This document shows positions 9,908 to 20,746 of a stretch of DNA of 64,000 nt, in pieces. The notes below the pieces were generated by a model. That model was given only the letters and a program-made list of their open reading frames with translations. It was not told the DNA's origin and did no database searches. A program made the position numbers and the translations under genes. Source of the DNA: Triglochin maritima (taxonomy: Eukaryota > Streptophyta > Magnoliopsida > Alismatales > Juncaginaceae); contig OY821772.1 in assembly GCA_963682175.1 (NCBI GenBank), forward strand, positions 15,616,743 to 15,680,742. Direction: 5' to 3'. Each line of letters starts with the position of its first letter. The first letter of the stretch is position 1.

Positions 9908-11000
9908 CATCAGGATTGCGAATTCTTAATGAATTTAGTATAAATTAATTAGAAGGACAAATTTCTTGTTTCCAAAGGACAAAGGTGGGACTTTTAAGCT
10001 AAAACTTGTCCTTCAAAGGACAAAAGTGTGTTTCGAAGGACACATTTCTTGTTTTTAATGGACACGTTTTATTTTCAAGGGTTTATAAGGACACGTACCA
10101 TTTCATTAGTGTAGACGTCTACCGCTTCAACCTGCGATGTAGGGGAGCTTCCGCAGGTGTCGTCAAGGTGTCCTTGCACTCCTGTCTACCGGAGAAGTTC
10201 TCTCTGGCTGGGTGTTCTGCGTACATTCTGGAAAGGCTCTATTCTTGTCCTGTTTAATATCATGTAATGTGATCAGGATCACGAATTCTTAATAAATTTA
10301 GTAGAAATTCGTAGAACAATATTCTTGTTTCTCAAATGAAAAATGTGTCCTCTTAAGTTCAAACATGTCCATCAAAGGACAAAGGTGTGTTTAAAAGGAC
10401 AAAGTTCTTGTTTTTAAATGACACATTTTATTTTGGGGCTTTAAAACTTAAAAGGACACATACCATTTCTTTGGTGTAGACGTCCGCCGCTTAAAGCTGG
10501 GATGTGGGGGCACCTTCTGCAGGCGTCGTCAAGGTGTCCTTGCCGCTCTCGTCTACCGAAGAAGTTCTCTCTGGCTGGGTGTTCTGGGTACATTCTAGAA
10601 AGACTTCATTCTCAACCTATTTAATACCACGTAATGTCGCCAAGCCTGTGAAATCTTAATGAATTTAGTAGAAATTGGAAGGTCACATTTTTTGTTTTTC
10701 AAAGGACAAAGATGTTCGTTTAAGCTCAAACGTGTCCTTCAAAGAACAAAGATGTGTTTCGAAGGACAAATTTTATTTTTTAAATGACACGTTTTATTTT
10801 CGAGGATTTAAAACTTAAAAGGGCACATACCATTTCATTGGAGTAGACGTCTGTCGCTTCAAGCTGGGATATTTGGGCACCTTCTTCAGACATCGTCAAG
10901 GTGTCCACGCCAAGGTCTTCACCGCTCTCGTCTACCGGAGAAGTTATCTCTGGCTGGGTGTTTTGGGTACATTCTAGAAAGGAGTACGTATATGCTTTGT
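9908..11000. repeat. Tandem triplication, unit about 365 bp
   Basis: Three direct copies start near 9911, 10274 and 10641 (periods 363 and 367). Landmarks repeat in order: 'ttaatgaatttagta', 'aaaggacaaag', 'gtagacgtc' (10111, 10476, 10843), 'ctggctgggtgtt' and 'gtacattctgga/aga'. Copies differ by many substitutions, so the expansion is old. The third copy runs on the minus strand into the coding remnant at 10780-12300, which suggests that the tail of that gene was triplicated. Confidence 0.85.
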
Positions 11001-12300
11001 CCATTGACCTGTCTTTCCAGAATTGTAGTTCTTTGTCTTTCTCCCCCATTTCTTTGACTTTATCCTCTAGTTCTTTTTCTTTCTCCCCCAGTTCTTTGAC
11101 TTTCTCCCAAGTTCATTATCTTTCTCTCCCAGTTGTTGCTGCAGATCTTGTTCGTCTGCTCCGCCTTAAGCCATCTCAATTTCAGCTCTTCGTAGTTAAT
11201 CTTGTCATGTTGTAGGTCCCTCGGAATGTCGTGGGCAACCACCATGATCCTATGAGGCAAAATGTACCAGGAAATATCAGCCATTCGTCGATCGTTGTTG
11301 CTTCTAGGCTCAATGTGTTCGTCGACCTCAGGGTCTTCACCTGTCTACATTTTGAGGTGATTCCAGCTCATCTTCTTCTCTCAACTCAACTTCTCTGATG
11401 GCTATTTTGTGGAGGGTGATGCCCTGCAGTTCCAACAACCTCCTCATATTCCTTGCCTTAGTTAAGAAACACCAACAATTCATTAATGGGAAACACGGTG
11501 ACTTCTGATCCTCTATTTTTATCTTCGCACAGAGCCATACATGCATCAACATGTAGATATCTCATTTCAAGGAAAACTATTGGTATCATAAAATGAGGTA
11601 AATTTATTGAAATCGTTATTTTTTTACCTGAAGTATCGCCACGCATCCCTCCAAATTCCTTGTACTACGGGTAACACTGTTGGTATATTTTCTTCTCTTC
11701 AGATCTCTACTGCCCTTTTTATGCCAACAGTTAGGTACTCGAAAACTTCCTCCGCCCATGCATCCTCTAGGTTTTCGATCACATATATGTACCATCTCTT
11801 CACTCTATCTGAAGCATTGCAGAAAAGGAAGGTACTGAAATGAAAATAAAAAAGAAGTTTGACGCACTCTTCGTCGTCTCCAATCTTCTTCGCATCGGCC
11901 AGTTGTACTCCAAACTCTACCTTCTCCAGTGGTCGACCTCATCGATGCATTGACGACTCGTCAGTCATGTCAATTGGCACTACGCTTAGAGACAAGCCCA
12001 ATATCTCGATGTCATCAGAGGCCTTCAAATCCACCACTTTGTTCCCATGTCTGAAGCCTACTTCTTCCTCGTCGTAATTCCCGATCAAGAACTCCATGTT
12101 GTCATTTTTCACTATGATATATTTCATCTTTAGGAAGTGTACGAATGGTCCTTTTGAATATCACCTTCTCTATGTTATTAAGCAGTCTCTTCTCCCTCCT
12201 GAAGGACGCCAATCTAAACTTTGTTTTCTGGAAGAACATCAATGTCTGCATCGAATAAAAGGCCAGTGTTAGTACCTCAAAAGCACAATTCAAACATCTT
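10780..12300 (-). pseudogene. Unrecognised protein-coding remnant with coiled coil
   Basis: I do not recognise this gene. On the minus strand, coherent protein-like stretches follow one another with frame changes. At 12102-12293 is a Lys/Arg-rich start (RLASFRREKRLL). At 11939-12127 comes EFLIGNYDEEEVGFRHGNK, then one in-frame stop at about 11936. The same frame continues with FGVQLADAKKIGDDEECVK and later YVIENLEDAWAEEVFEYL (about 11730-11800). At 11458-11646 is RYLHVDACMALCEDK. At 11060-11284 is an ELKLRWLKAEQ helix. Then come four heptad-like GEKxKEL repeats (about 11020-11130), leading into ECTQNTQPEITSPVDESGED. Possible introns cannot be placed with confidence. No transposase motif is visible. 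It may be a decayed host gene or a gene piece carried by a transposon. Confidence 0.4.
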
Positions 12301-12640
12301 GTCGAGACAACATCCTGTTAACTGGAATTGTCTACGCCGGTCAAAAGGCAAACCACCTGCTCACCTACTTTTTATCTTTATGACTGGTGCTTGGAACGTC
12401 CATGTCTGTTTCCATTTCTTGGATTTGGTTTTGGGATCGGCATGGTAGATTTTGAATTTAGGGGTATTGTTTGGGTTTTGGCGGACGAGAGTAAAGTTAA
12501 AATGTGATCTTGGAAATTACATTTTCTAATCACTTTAAAACAGTAAAATTAAAACTGCATATGATGACATGAGGTGACATAGAGCGCGCGTGTCTTTTTG
12601 ACGATGGTGATTTTCCCACGATCGGATCTTGTGTTTATTT
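12301..12640. other. Unassigned spacer
   Basis: I see no domain, RNA gene or LTR landmark here. The part near 12301-12450 may still belong to the coding remnant on its left. Confidence 0.4.
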
Positions 12641-12970
12641 TATTTTTTATTTGTTTAATAGTGATGGGACCCACTCATGCTATTGTGAGAAAGTTGGACA
12701 TGCTCATGTCCAGGATTGGACTGGTTGTTGGACACACACTGGACAAATTTCGGACACACTCTGGACTGGCTTTAAGGACACACTTTTGACTAGCTTGTGT
12801 TCAGTATTGGACATTCTAGACACGGGCTTGCAAATGATTGTCCAAACTGTGTCTAGTGCTGGACATGCTGGTGTCAAGTGATGGACATGATCGTGTCCGT
12901 TGTTGGACATATTCTAGTTCAGCACTGGACAGACTTTAGTCCAATACTTACACACAAGCTCGGACACAAG
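12640..12970. repeat. GGACA/TGTCC-rich dispersed repeat, left copy
   Basis: About 330 bp in which 'ttggacat', 'ggacacac' and 'gtgtccag' recur every 15-30 bp. The segment around 12830-12930 matches 22130-22215: 'gactgtgtc', 'ggacatgctggtgtc' and 'tggacatgatcgtgtc' appear in the same order and orientation. It therefore flanks copia element C2 on the left, as the related copy does on the right. Confidence 0.65.
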
Positions 12971-13393
12971 TAAGTTGTGGTTTGTGAACTTTACAACAAA
13001 TGTAAAGAATTCCAATCATTCCATCACCTTCTTGGAAATGAACCATTTCTCAGTTCATAATTACATGTTATTGGAGAGAATCAGACTCTTGGACATTCTC
13101 TTGTCCAGTTTTAAATTGACTCCAGGATCTGACAAACTGGTCTGGATAGATGCATATCCAGGATTGTCTAGTCAGGTGTCCATAACATCTAGAAGTATTA
13201 ACTTTTGGACAACCATACATAAATTCAACACCTTCTTCAGTTTCTTCATATCACATATAAACAAAAAGTATTGAATAAATTTGTCCACCCAAATAAAAAG
13301 GATATTTTGATACGAACCACGTCAACTTGTGACAAAACCCATAGACACATTTAGTTACAGGGACCGTTCTACTATAGATTTGGATGGAAGAAA
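12971..13393. other. Unassigned spacer left of C2
   Basis: AT-rich sequence with a few further 'ttggaca' motifs near 13095 and 13202. No convincing coding frame, RNA gene or LTR structure was seen. Confidence 0.4.
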
Positions 13394-13529
13394 TGTTAGC
13401 TTATAATGTTCTACAGGTTCAGGAGTACCTTCTTGGAGAGAACTTGTGGCAGCGGAATGGATCGGCGATCACCTCACGGAATCCTCTGGAGCACCGGTCG
13501 GTCTTCTACTCTCTTGGAGAAGAAGCATC
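13394..13529 (-). repeat. C2 3' LTR terminal segment
   Basis: These 136 bp begin TGTTAGCTTATAA and match 20747-20881 with few differences, including 'acaggttcaggagtacc' and 'gagcaccggtcggtc'. They are the outer (U5) end of the 3' LTR. Beyond 13529 the match stops abruptly. Confidence 0.75.
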
Positions 13530-14603
13530 ACAACACACAAGTCTCTGATCATGTATCCCCTATACAAGATCATCTGTGTTCCTGATACATGCACTCTTCC
13601 GATCATACGGACAAATGGGTCATGCGACCGGTGATGCACCTGCAATTAGGAGTCTCAAACTAGAAACCTTACTAGAAGGCCAGAATGACAACATCCTCAC
13701 AAAAATAATAGTTAAGCAGTCAAATGAACATCACTGTTCCCCAGGTTTACTCAGAAACTCACTTGACATGAACGGTATCTCGATCCCTCGGAGAGAATAC
13801 CTTCTTGTCCTCAAGGTACTTGCTACTGTATCCAATACAGCTGGGCCCAGCAAATACTTTTAGTGCAGTCGAGTCAAACCTTTCCCTTCGCCCTAGACCA
13901 CCATTACACTCAGAGTTGACTCCTTTCCCGAAGATGCCTCTTTAGACCGAATCTCTCATGGTCATAGATAACATCCCAAAGTAGCCACATCAACTCTTTG
14001 CTTCATGGTGTCGTCGAAGGTCACTGAGGGTAACTAATGACAATCAAGTCTTGGACTCACACAGTGAAGGAGCAGGGATCCATTCTTTCACTTCCCAATG
14101 GTCGCTCAGCACATGTTGTATGATAAACATGTTATGGTGGATCATACTGCACACAACAGTATGTCTGTCTCTCAACACCATACAAGTCTTAGTCCAGTCG
14201 CACCCCCTCTGCGCCTAACCCGAGCTTCATCATTGTCGCCTTAACACCATACAGGTGCCACCTGGCGCCACATGTGATGCTCGCACTTGGCTTCTATAGG
14301 TCACATGAATCGTGGGAACATTCATGTCAATCCTCACCAACATAGAGGATCTCATCTTGATTCCTAATCAAGGCGACTATCCGATCATGAACTTCTCCGG
14401 ATCTATCATGCAAGATCTCTTTACGATCAGTCTCATCTCTGCTCGCTATCAAAAGCGCTAGAGGCTAATGCTCATGTGAGTGAGAATTCTTCAGCCTATT
14501 GACAGAATAATATTTTATACTAGAACAACTACATCAACCAAAACAGATATAGTCGAAAGGAAAACACAATCACTCATAAAAGGAAGTTAGACATGCCAAT
14601 ACA
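13530..14603 (-). other. C2 3' non-coding region, rearranged
   Basis: About 1.07 kb between the RNase H stop and the LTR terminus. It has no open frame with recognisable motifs and no clear purine-rich primer directly before a TG start. The U3 and R parts of the 3' LTR, expected here by comparison with 20882-21146, are absent or replaced. Confidence 0.5.
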
Positions 14604-16529
14604 TCAAAGTCTGCGTAAGCCTAAGGACTTCACATGAGACACAAACGAGTCCTTAGTTATGGCTTTGGTAAGAGGGTCAGCTACCATAAGACTAGTAAAT
14701 ACATGTCTTAACACAACTTCCTTTCTCGCTATGATGTCCTTCACAAAATGATACCTAACCTGTATGTGTTTGGTCTTTCCATGATATTTGGGGTCTTTCA
14801 CATAACAAAGGGCAGCCATGCTGTCACAATAGACAACAATAGGCTCATCAGATGTCTCTACTAGCCCTGTATGTAGTAAGAACCTCCTCAACCAAACTGC
14901 CTCCTGTACTGCTGCAGAGCATGCAACATACTCTGCTTCCATAGTCGACAGGGCTATACAGGTTTGCTTCTTGCTGGACCATGAGATGGCCCCATTAGCC
15001 AGCAAGAAAGCATAACCAGAGGTAGACTTCCTTTCATCAATGTCTCCAGCCCAATCGGCATCACTATAGCCAATCAGGCGGAGATCTGATGCTTGGTAAC
15101 ACAGCATGTAGTTACTCGTTCCTCTAAGGTATCTCATGATTCTCTTGACTGCCTTCCATTGCTCCATGCTTGGGTTGGACTGGTATCGACTCACCATGCC
15201 CACAGCATAACAAATGTCTGGCCTAGTACACATCATAACGTACATAAGGCTTCCCACGGCATTGGAGTATGGAACCTTGCTCATTTCGACCTTCTCTTCA
15301 GGAGTCTCAGGATGCTTATCAAGGCTCAAGTGCGAACCCTTCTCAACAGGAGTGTCGATTGGTTTGCATTTGTCCATATGGTATTTCTTCAAGATGTTGT
15401 TAATATAAGTCTCTTGAGACAATCCCAGAAGTCTCTTGGACCTATTTCTAACTATCTTGACACAAAGGACGTAGCTAGCTTCACCCATATCCTTCATATC
15501 AAACGTGGAGGACAACAACTCTTTATTGGATTTCAGCAACTCTTTGCTATTGCCAGCCATGAGTATGTCATCAACATACAAGGTCAGAATGACAAATTTA
15601 CCATTGGATCTCTTAACGTACACACAGTGATCTTCCTCAAGCATAGAGAATGCACTCTTTGATATAGCTTGATAGAAGCAAATGTTCCACTGTCTAGACG
15701 CTTGTTTTAAGCCATATAAGGACTTATTGAGCTTGCACACTTTGCGCTCTTGTCCTTTGACTTCAAAACCTTGAGGTTGGTACATATATATCTCCTCCTC
15801 AAGTTCTCCATTGAGAAAAGCAATCTTTACATCCATTTGGTAAAGCTCTAAGTCCATCTGAGCTACAATAGCTAGTAGAAGGCGGATGGAGGCAAACCTA
15901 ACCACGGGTGAAAAGGTTTCCTCAAAATCCACGCCCTCTCTTTGGGTGTAGCCTTTAGCTACCAGTCTAGCCTTGAATCTATCAATAGATCCATCCGCCT
16001 TCCTCTTAATCTTGAGGATCCACTTGGTCCCAATGGCCTTTCGGTTCGGCGGTAAGTCGACCAAGTCCCAGACTCGATTAACTTTCATCGACTCCAACTC
16101 TTCCTTTATAGCTTCTAACCACTCTTTAGCATTTGGACCTTCCAAAGCCTCTTTCAACGTCTCCGGTTCTTGCTCATCGATTACTGTCATCCCGGATGAT
16201 TCATAATCAATTTCTTCTTGAGCTATTATGAGGGCCTCTTCCTCTAAGCGAAATCGCCTACGAGGAATGAGCCCGTGTTTACTTCGATGCAGATGGGTAT
16301 CTGATGGCTCATCCTCCGTGAGAGCTATCGGATCCTCAGCATTGCTGCTCCCACTAGGATTGATTGGTGGAACCTCATGTTCAACTTCCAGATCCTGATC
16401 CCGTGGAGTGGCAGTGTTCTCATCTTGTTGTTCAAAGAAGTCCACTGACTCTTTGATAGCTCCAGCAGAGTTGGAAATCATTTTCCAAGAATGTGGCATC
16501 CCTAGACTCCAGTTCCGTCCTTCTTTCAT
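14604..16529 (-). CDS. C2 reverse transcriptase-RNase H (Ty1/copia pol, 3' part)
   Basis: An uninterrupted 641-residue frame encodes the RNA-dependent DNA polymerase and RNase H of a copia element, which copy element RNA into DNA in cytoplasmic particles. The copia-type RT spans about residues 120-375: KWILKIKRKADGSI, ARLVAKGYTQ, DVKIAFLNG (233-241), LYGLKQASRQW, and the catalytic YVDD at 318-321. The connection includes GSLMYVMMCTRPDICYAV (426-443). RNase H has Asp490/492 in YSDADWAGD, Glu531 in TMEAEY and Asp569 in YCDS, so all visible catalytic acids are present. It ends SLGLRRL. In an intact element this would be one polyprotein with the upstream frames; the ATG at residue 1 is only the first Met after the last disruption (near 16530). 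No other coding region in the window is this well preserved. Confidence 0.93.
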   Translation of the reverse strand: MKEGRNWSLGMPHSWKMISNSAGAIKESVDFFEQQDENTATPRDQDLEVEHEVPPINPSGSSNAEDPIALTEDEPSDTHLHRSKHGLIPRRRFRLEEEALIIAQEEIDYESSGMTVIDEQEPETLKEALEGPNAKEWLEAIKEELESMKVNRVWDLVDLPPNRKAIGTKWILKIKRKADGSIDRFKARLVAKGYTQREGVDFEETFSPVVRFASIRLLLAIVAQMDLELYQMDVKIAFLNGELEEEIYMYQPQGFEVKGQERKVCKLNKSLYGLKQASRQWNICFYQAISKSAFSMLEEDHCVYVKRSNGKFVILTLYVDDILMAGNSKELLKSNKELLSSTFDMKDMGEASYVLCVKIVRNRSKRLLGLSQETYINNILKKYHMDKCKPIDTPVEKGSHLSLDKHPETPEEKVEMSKVPYSNAVGSLMYVMMCTRPDICYAVGMVSRYQSNPSMEQWKAVKRIMRYLRGTSNYMLCYQASDLRLIGYSDADWAGDIDERKSTSGYAFLLANGAISWSSKKQTCIALSTMEAEYVACSAAVQEAVWLRRFLLHTGLVETSDEPIVVYCDSMAALCYVKDPKYHGKTKHIQVRYHFVKDIIARKEVVLRHVFTSLMVADPLTKAITKDSFVSHVKSLGLRRL

Positions 16530-17622
16530 TCTCGTCTAACCCAATAAAAACATAGCCTTTGGAGAGATCACTGTATTTTACAAAGATACACTTTTTCCCT
16601 TTAGGTCCTAGTTTTCCATATCGGTGACTAGTAGAATGAATGTATGCCGCGCATCCCCAAGGACGCAGCAGACTAAAATCAAGCTTCCATCCTGTCCATC
16701 ACTCATATGGAGTTGAGGGAACCGATTTTGTTGGAACTCTATTGAGGATATAGGCAGCAGTCATTAGAGCATCTCCCCAAAACGAAATTGGTAAGCTCGC
16801 ATGTGCCATCATTGATCTAACCATGTCTAGCAATGTTCTATTCCTTCTCTCGGCAACACCATTTTACTGAGGAGTATAAGGCATAGTGAGTTGTCTAGAT
16901 ATCCCCTTTTCATCACATAACTCTTTGAACATTATGGAGAGATACTCACCACCTCTATCCATTCTAAGAGTTTTTATCTTATTATCCAACTAATTCTCAA
17001 CTAAGCTCATGAATTTCTTAAAACATTCTAGAGCTTCTGACTTGTGAGAAATAAGATAAATATGACCATATCTAGTGAAGTCATCAATGAATGTGATGAA
17101 GTAACTCTGTCCATGTCTAGTACGCACATTCAAGGGTCCGCAAATATCTGAGTAAATTAGTTCTAAAGGAGAAGTAGCCCTAATGGCTTTTCCGAACGGT
17201 TTTCTAGTTGCCTTTCCAACTAGACAAGATTCACAGGTCGGCAATTCAAATTTGGAGCATTCTCCTAATACCCCCTCCTTTGCCAACTTGTTCATCCGGT
17301 CAACACCAATGTGACCTAGTCTAGCATGCCACATAACTGAATCATTATTCACGGAACTTTGGCTCATAAAGGCATTAGTATTACGATTGAAATCATAAAT
17401 TGCGTCCAACACAATAAAACCGTCTGAACGAAAGGCACGTCCATAATAAATGTTAGCAAGGTATAAACCCATATCATTGTTCTCAAAAACAACTTTAAAA
17501 CCATGTCTCAACAACAGAAATAATATTTCGCTGTATAGCTGGTGCATACAACACGTCGTGAAGTAATAGGATCCGGCCACTTTGCAAAGCCACTTTGCAT
17601 GTGCCAACTCCAAGAACTTCAA
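16530..17622 (-). pseudogene. C2 integrase with gag-pre-integrase domain, broken
   Basis: The pre-integrase zinc region is visible as MWHARLGHIGVDRMNKL and CESCLVGKATRKPF. The integrase core follows: YSDICGPL (first Asp), YFITFIDDFTRYG, then TLRMDRGGEYLS (second Asp) and NGVAERRNR (Glu). Integrase inserts the cDNA into the genome. There are two in-frame stops: one after MSLVEN at about 16990, and one replacing a codon in TPQ-stop-NGVAE near 16866. A third disruption lies near 16700, where the frame reads YE-stop-W. The upstream junction with the protease frame overlaps out of frame (17495-17622). The core catalytic residues are otherwise present, so the lesions look recent. Confidence 0.85.
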
Positions 17623-18662
17623 TGCTAGTATTGTTTGCCATGTTTATTCGCCTCCCACTTGGAACACGGCGATATTCCACGAAGGCAGAACAATCCTTTG
17701 TTACGTGGTCTGTGGCACCTGAATCCCCAATCCACACAGGAGAATGATCAGTGAGCATCACAGAACTAGTCACGTTACAATTCGAGGGATTACACATATT
17801 AATTACCTTTTGCTCAGTGCACTCACGAGCAAAATGTCCAGTCTTTTGGCAGTTAAAACAAGTCACATTAGACTTATCTTTCCCACCTCTGGATCCTCGA
17901 GGTCGTTTCTTTCCAGCTTTGTTTTCTGTTTTGTTTGCATTTGCACCCTTCTTACCTTTAAAACCCTGGGTTCTATCTCTTTTGCGCTTAAAACCTGCAC
18001 TCCTCCGAGGAGCGCCAGCCTCAGCAGCAAATACGTCAGTTAGAGGGGCTTCCGCAAGCATGCGGTCCTCCTCCAGCTCTAGGTGTTTTGTGGCCTGATC
18101 AAATGTCCTGATGTCATCAGCATGAGGCAGATGGACCTTCATATGCTCCCAATTTTTCGAAGGCAATGATCTGATGAGAGCAGACACTTGCTCCTCATCG
18201 GTCTTAGCACGACCGGCAGCGCTAAACTCGCTAATGATGTTTGACATTGCGGTAATATGCTGCCTCATCGTGTGACCTTGGCGCATTTTATACCCATCAA
18301 ACATGAGCCAAAGCTGGCGGGCCCTTGTGACGGAGGTCACTCCGTACTGAAACTTCACAGCTTCCCACAAGGCCTTTGCAGTTCGAAACTTTTCGAACCG
18401 CAGTAACAGATCGTCCCTCATTGAACTTAGAATTGTGATTCAAGAAATTCGGTCTTTTTTTTCCATGCATTATAAACATCCAAGTTTCTGCGATGTTGCG
18501 CAGTATTCCCCTCCTGGGGGTAGACATAAATTGGTTTATGTTTTCTAACATGTCCTGATCCTCTAAGAGATACTCAATTTTACGATGCCACAGATAGTAA
18601 TTTCTTTCATTGAGTTTATCTCCTCGAGTCAGATCAGCGACAATGCTTTTGGAAGCAGCCAT
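17495..18662 (-). pseudogene. C2 gag and protease, one frameshift
   Basis: Gag starts at 18662 with MAASKSIVADLTRGDKLNER, the N-terminal copia gag block ending in LWHRKIEYLLEDQDML. A frameshift near 18430 moves to the frame 18421-17495: RFEKFRTAKALWEAVKFQY, the capsid (UBN2-type) domain with MSNIISEF, a Lys/Arg-rich linker, then the zinc knuckle C-F-N-C-Q-K-T-G-H-F-A-R-E-C. The aspartic protease follows with catalytic DSGA in WIGDSGATDHV and the block VLYAPAIQRNIISV. Protease would release Gag and Pol from the polyprotein. The frame ends early at 17495 and continues in another frame. Confidence 0.88.
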
Positions 18663-20732
18663 AAAAATCTAGGACAATCAAAAAGACATAGCGATACATG
18701 AGTTCTAGCATAAAATACAACGAGCTACAATAGTCATAAAAAAATAAACTGACTTAATAGCTATAACATTCAGACCAAAACAAAACATAAAGCATTCGAT
18801 CAAATCCACATGCAATAGTTAATAAAGCCAATTTACTAATCTTGATATTGAGCTCCATCAAGATTTAACGACCCTAGAAAACGTTTTAAATCATGGTAAA
18901 TCAGCAAATAAAGAAGGTATTTGCCGCCGGTTGCAAGGTGGTTTACACAAAACACTTCTACCTTGCAACTCCCACTAGGCATGTAGGTTCCAAAAAAACG
19001 TTTCCTTTCAAAAAAATCAATCAAGATCACACAGAAATCGATTGCTACATTACTTCCATATTAAGCTAAGGATCCCCCATAGGGATTTAACCTCTTAGAC
19101 GGGAACCTGCATGAGCCTTATAGCAATAATATCGCAATAATAAAAAAATTAAAGGAGCCCCTCGTATCCTTAGGGCAATAAACAGTCCTCAGTCAATAAT
19201 TATTACAGTCCATAAATATTACAGTCCATTGCGATATCTATTGCAAATGGAAATGAATGAATGAAGTTACGCTCAACTCTCAATAAGGCAGTAAATAAAA
19301 TCAATAACCATTCATTCCATACAAGCACAATCTTTCCATACGTTAGCACAATCCGACGTATGAAAAAAAAATACCATAAAGTGTGCACCTCTTTCAATCA
19401 AGAAGGAAGTTATGCATAAGGAAACAATGCATTTATGGTGCACAAATATTGGCAAAAAACGTGTTAGGTAATAACAATCAATCTCCACAATAATCATTCT
19501 CAAAACAGAATTTTTTTCTTCTTTCCCAAATCAATATAATCATGATAGCACAAAAAATTATCCTACTTTGATTAGGAAAGAAAAAATCCGAAATTCTATG
19601 GTGGAGAGCAACACATATTTGTGCATCAAAGGAAAGCATTCAAAAATACTTTTAAGGCAATAAAACTCCAGCCCATAATATCTTCCCAAAAAATTCAGAA
19701 TTATCCAATCTTTCCTTAATCAATATAAGCATGCAATCAACAATAACTATGCTACTTGTATTGGAAAGAAAAAAATTGAAATTATTTGGTGGAGGGTAAC
19801 ACATAAATGCACATATGATGAAAAGGAAATATTTCAAATGAAATGCATGCTATCATTCCCAAAAAATCCGAAAATCCTTAATGAGATCAACATATATGTG
19901 CATTTAATCATAAAGGAAATATTTCAAATGAAATGAATGCTATCATTTCAAAATTCGAAAATCCTTAATGAGATTAACATATATGTGCATTCAATCATAA
20001 AGGAAATATTTCAAATGAAATGAATGCTATCATTTCAAAAATTCGAAAATCTTTAATGAGATTAACAAATATGTGCATTCAATCATAAAGGAAATATTTC
20101 AAATGAAATGAATGCTCTCATTCCAAAAAAATCCGAAATTATACAATATGGTAACTCAATATTGATGTATGTGCATGCTTTTGCAATCAACATCTAATCC
20201 TAGATGCATGCACATGTGATTAAAAATTACATATACATGAATAAGGCAACAAGCATCTAACCTTAGATGTATGTACAAGAGTTTAGAAGAAGAAAAAATG
20301 CACAATCAAATCGTACCATCCGAAATGTATGATCACATTATATGATACATGCAATAATTAACTCTTGTAAAATATCATCATATTTGAAACAACATTTATG
20401 CGCATATTATCAAGAACAAACATACTCTAGCCGCAAGCTTCAAGGATGAAAATATGTGCAACAAACATAGATTAACATGTAACCCTAGGTACATGCATAA
20501 AATGAAATCTAAGTTATGCGCAAGAGTGAAATAATGATGAAACTTGTAATGCAATTCGCATGTAATGAAATGAATCAACATGCGCAAGGGTGAGGAAAAA
20601 TGCCATCAAACCCTAGGCGCATGATGAAGAGAGAAAACTACACATGTATGCGATTTCTCTCAAAAACAACCGAAATTATTTCAACATATATGAAATAAGA
20701 AAGTGCTCAAAAAATTCGGAGGTGACCAAGAT
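18663..20732 (-). other. C2 leader (2 kb) between primer site and gag
   Basis: AT-rich non-coding sequence. It holds an 88-bp tandem repeat (19822-20142) and several 'tagatgcatgcacat'-like motifs near 20200-20500. A 2-kb leader is unusually long for copia. No coding frame with recognisable domains was seen. Confidence 0.65.
19822..20142. repeat. Tandem repeat, unit about 88 bp, 3.6 copies
   Basis: Copies begin with AAAGGAAATATTTCAAATG at 19822, 19912, 19999 and 20087 (periods 90, 87 and 88). Each includes 'gaatgctatcatt', 'cgaaaatc' and 'atatgtgcatt'. Copies are similar enough to suggest fairly recent expansion by slippage or unequal exchange. Confidence 0.9.
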
Positions 20733-20745
20733 GGCTCTGGTACCA
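20733..20745 (-). promoter_or_regulatory. C2 primer binding site (initiator tRNA-Met)
   Basis: The minus strand reads TGGTACCAGAGCC, one mismatch from TGGTATCAGAGCC. It lies one base inside the LTR end at 20747. Confidence 0.8.
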
Positions 20746-20746
20746 A

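Noticed and set aside
9671..9948. Ser/Phe/Leu-rich and Lys/Arg-rich frames
   Set aside because: Products of the polypyrimidine tract 9714-9880; low complexity only.
15093..15662. 189-residue plus-strand frame
   Set aside because: Antisense shadow of the intact copia RT on the minus strand.
17744..18098. Plus-strand frames of 99-115 residues
   Set aside because: Antisense to C2 gag-protease, which has clear domain matches on the minus strand.
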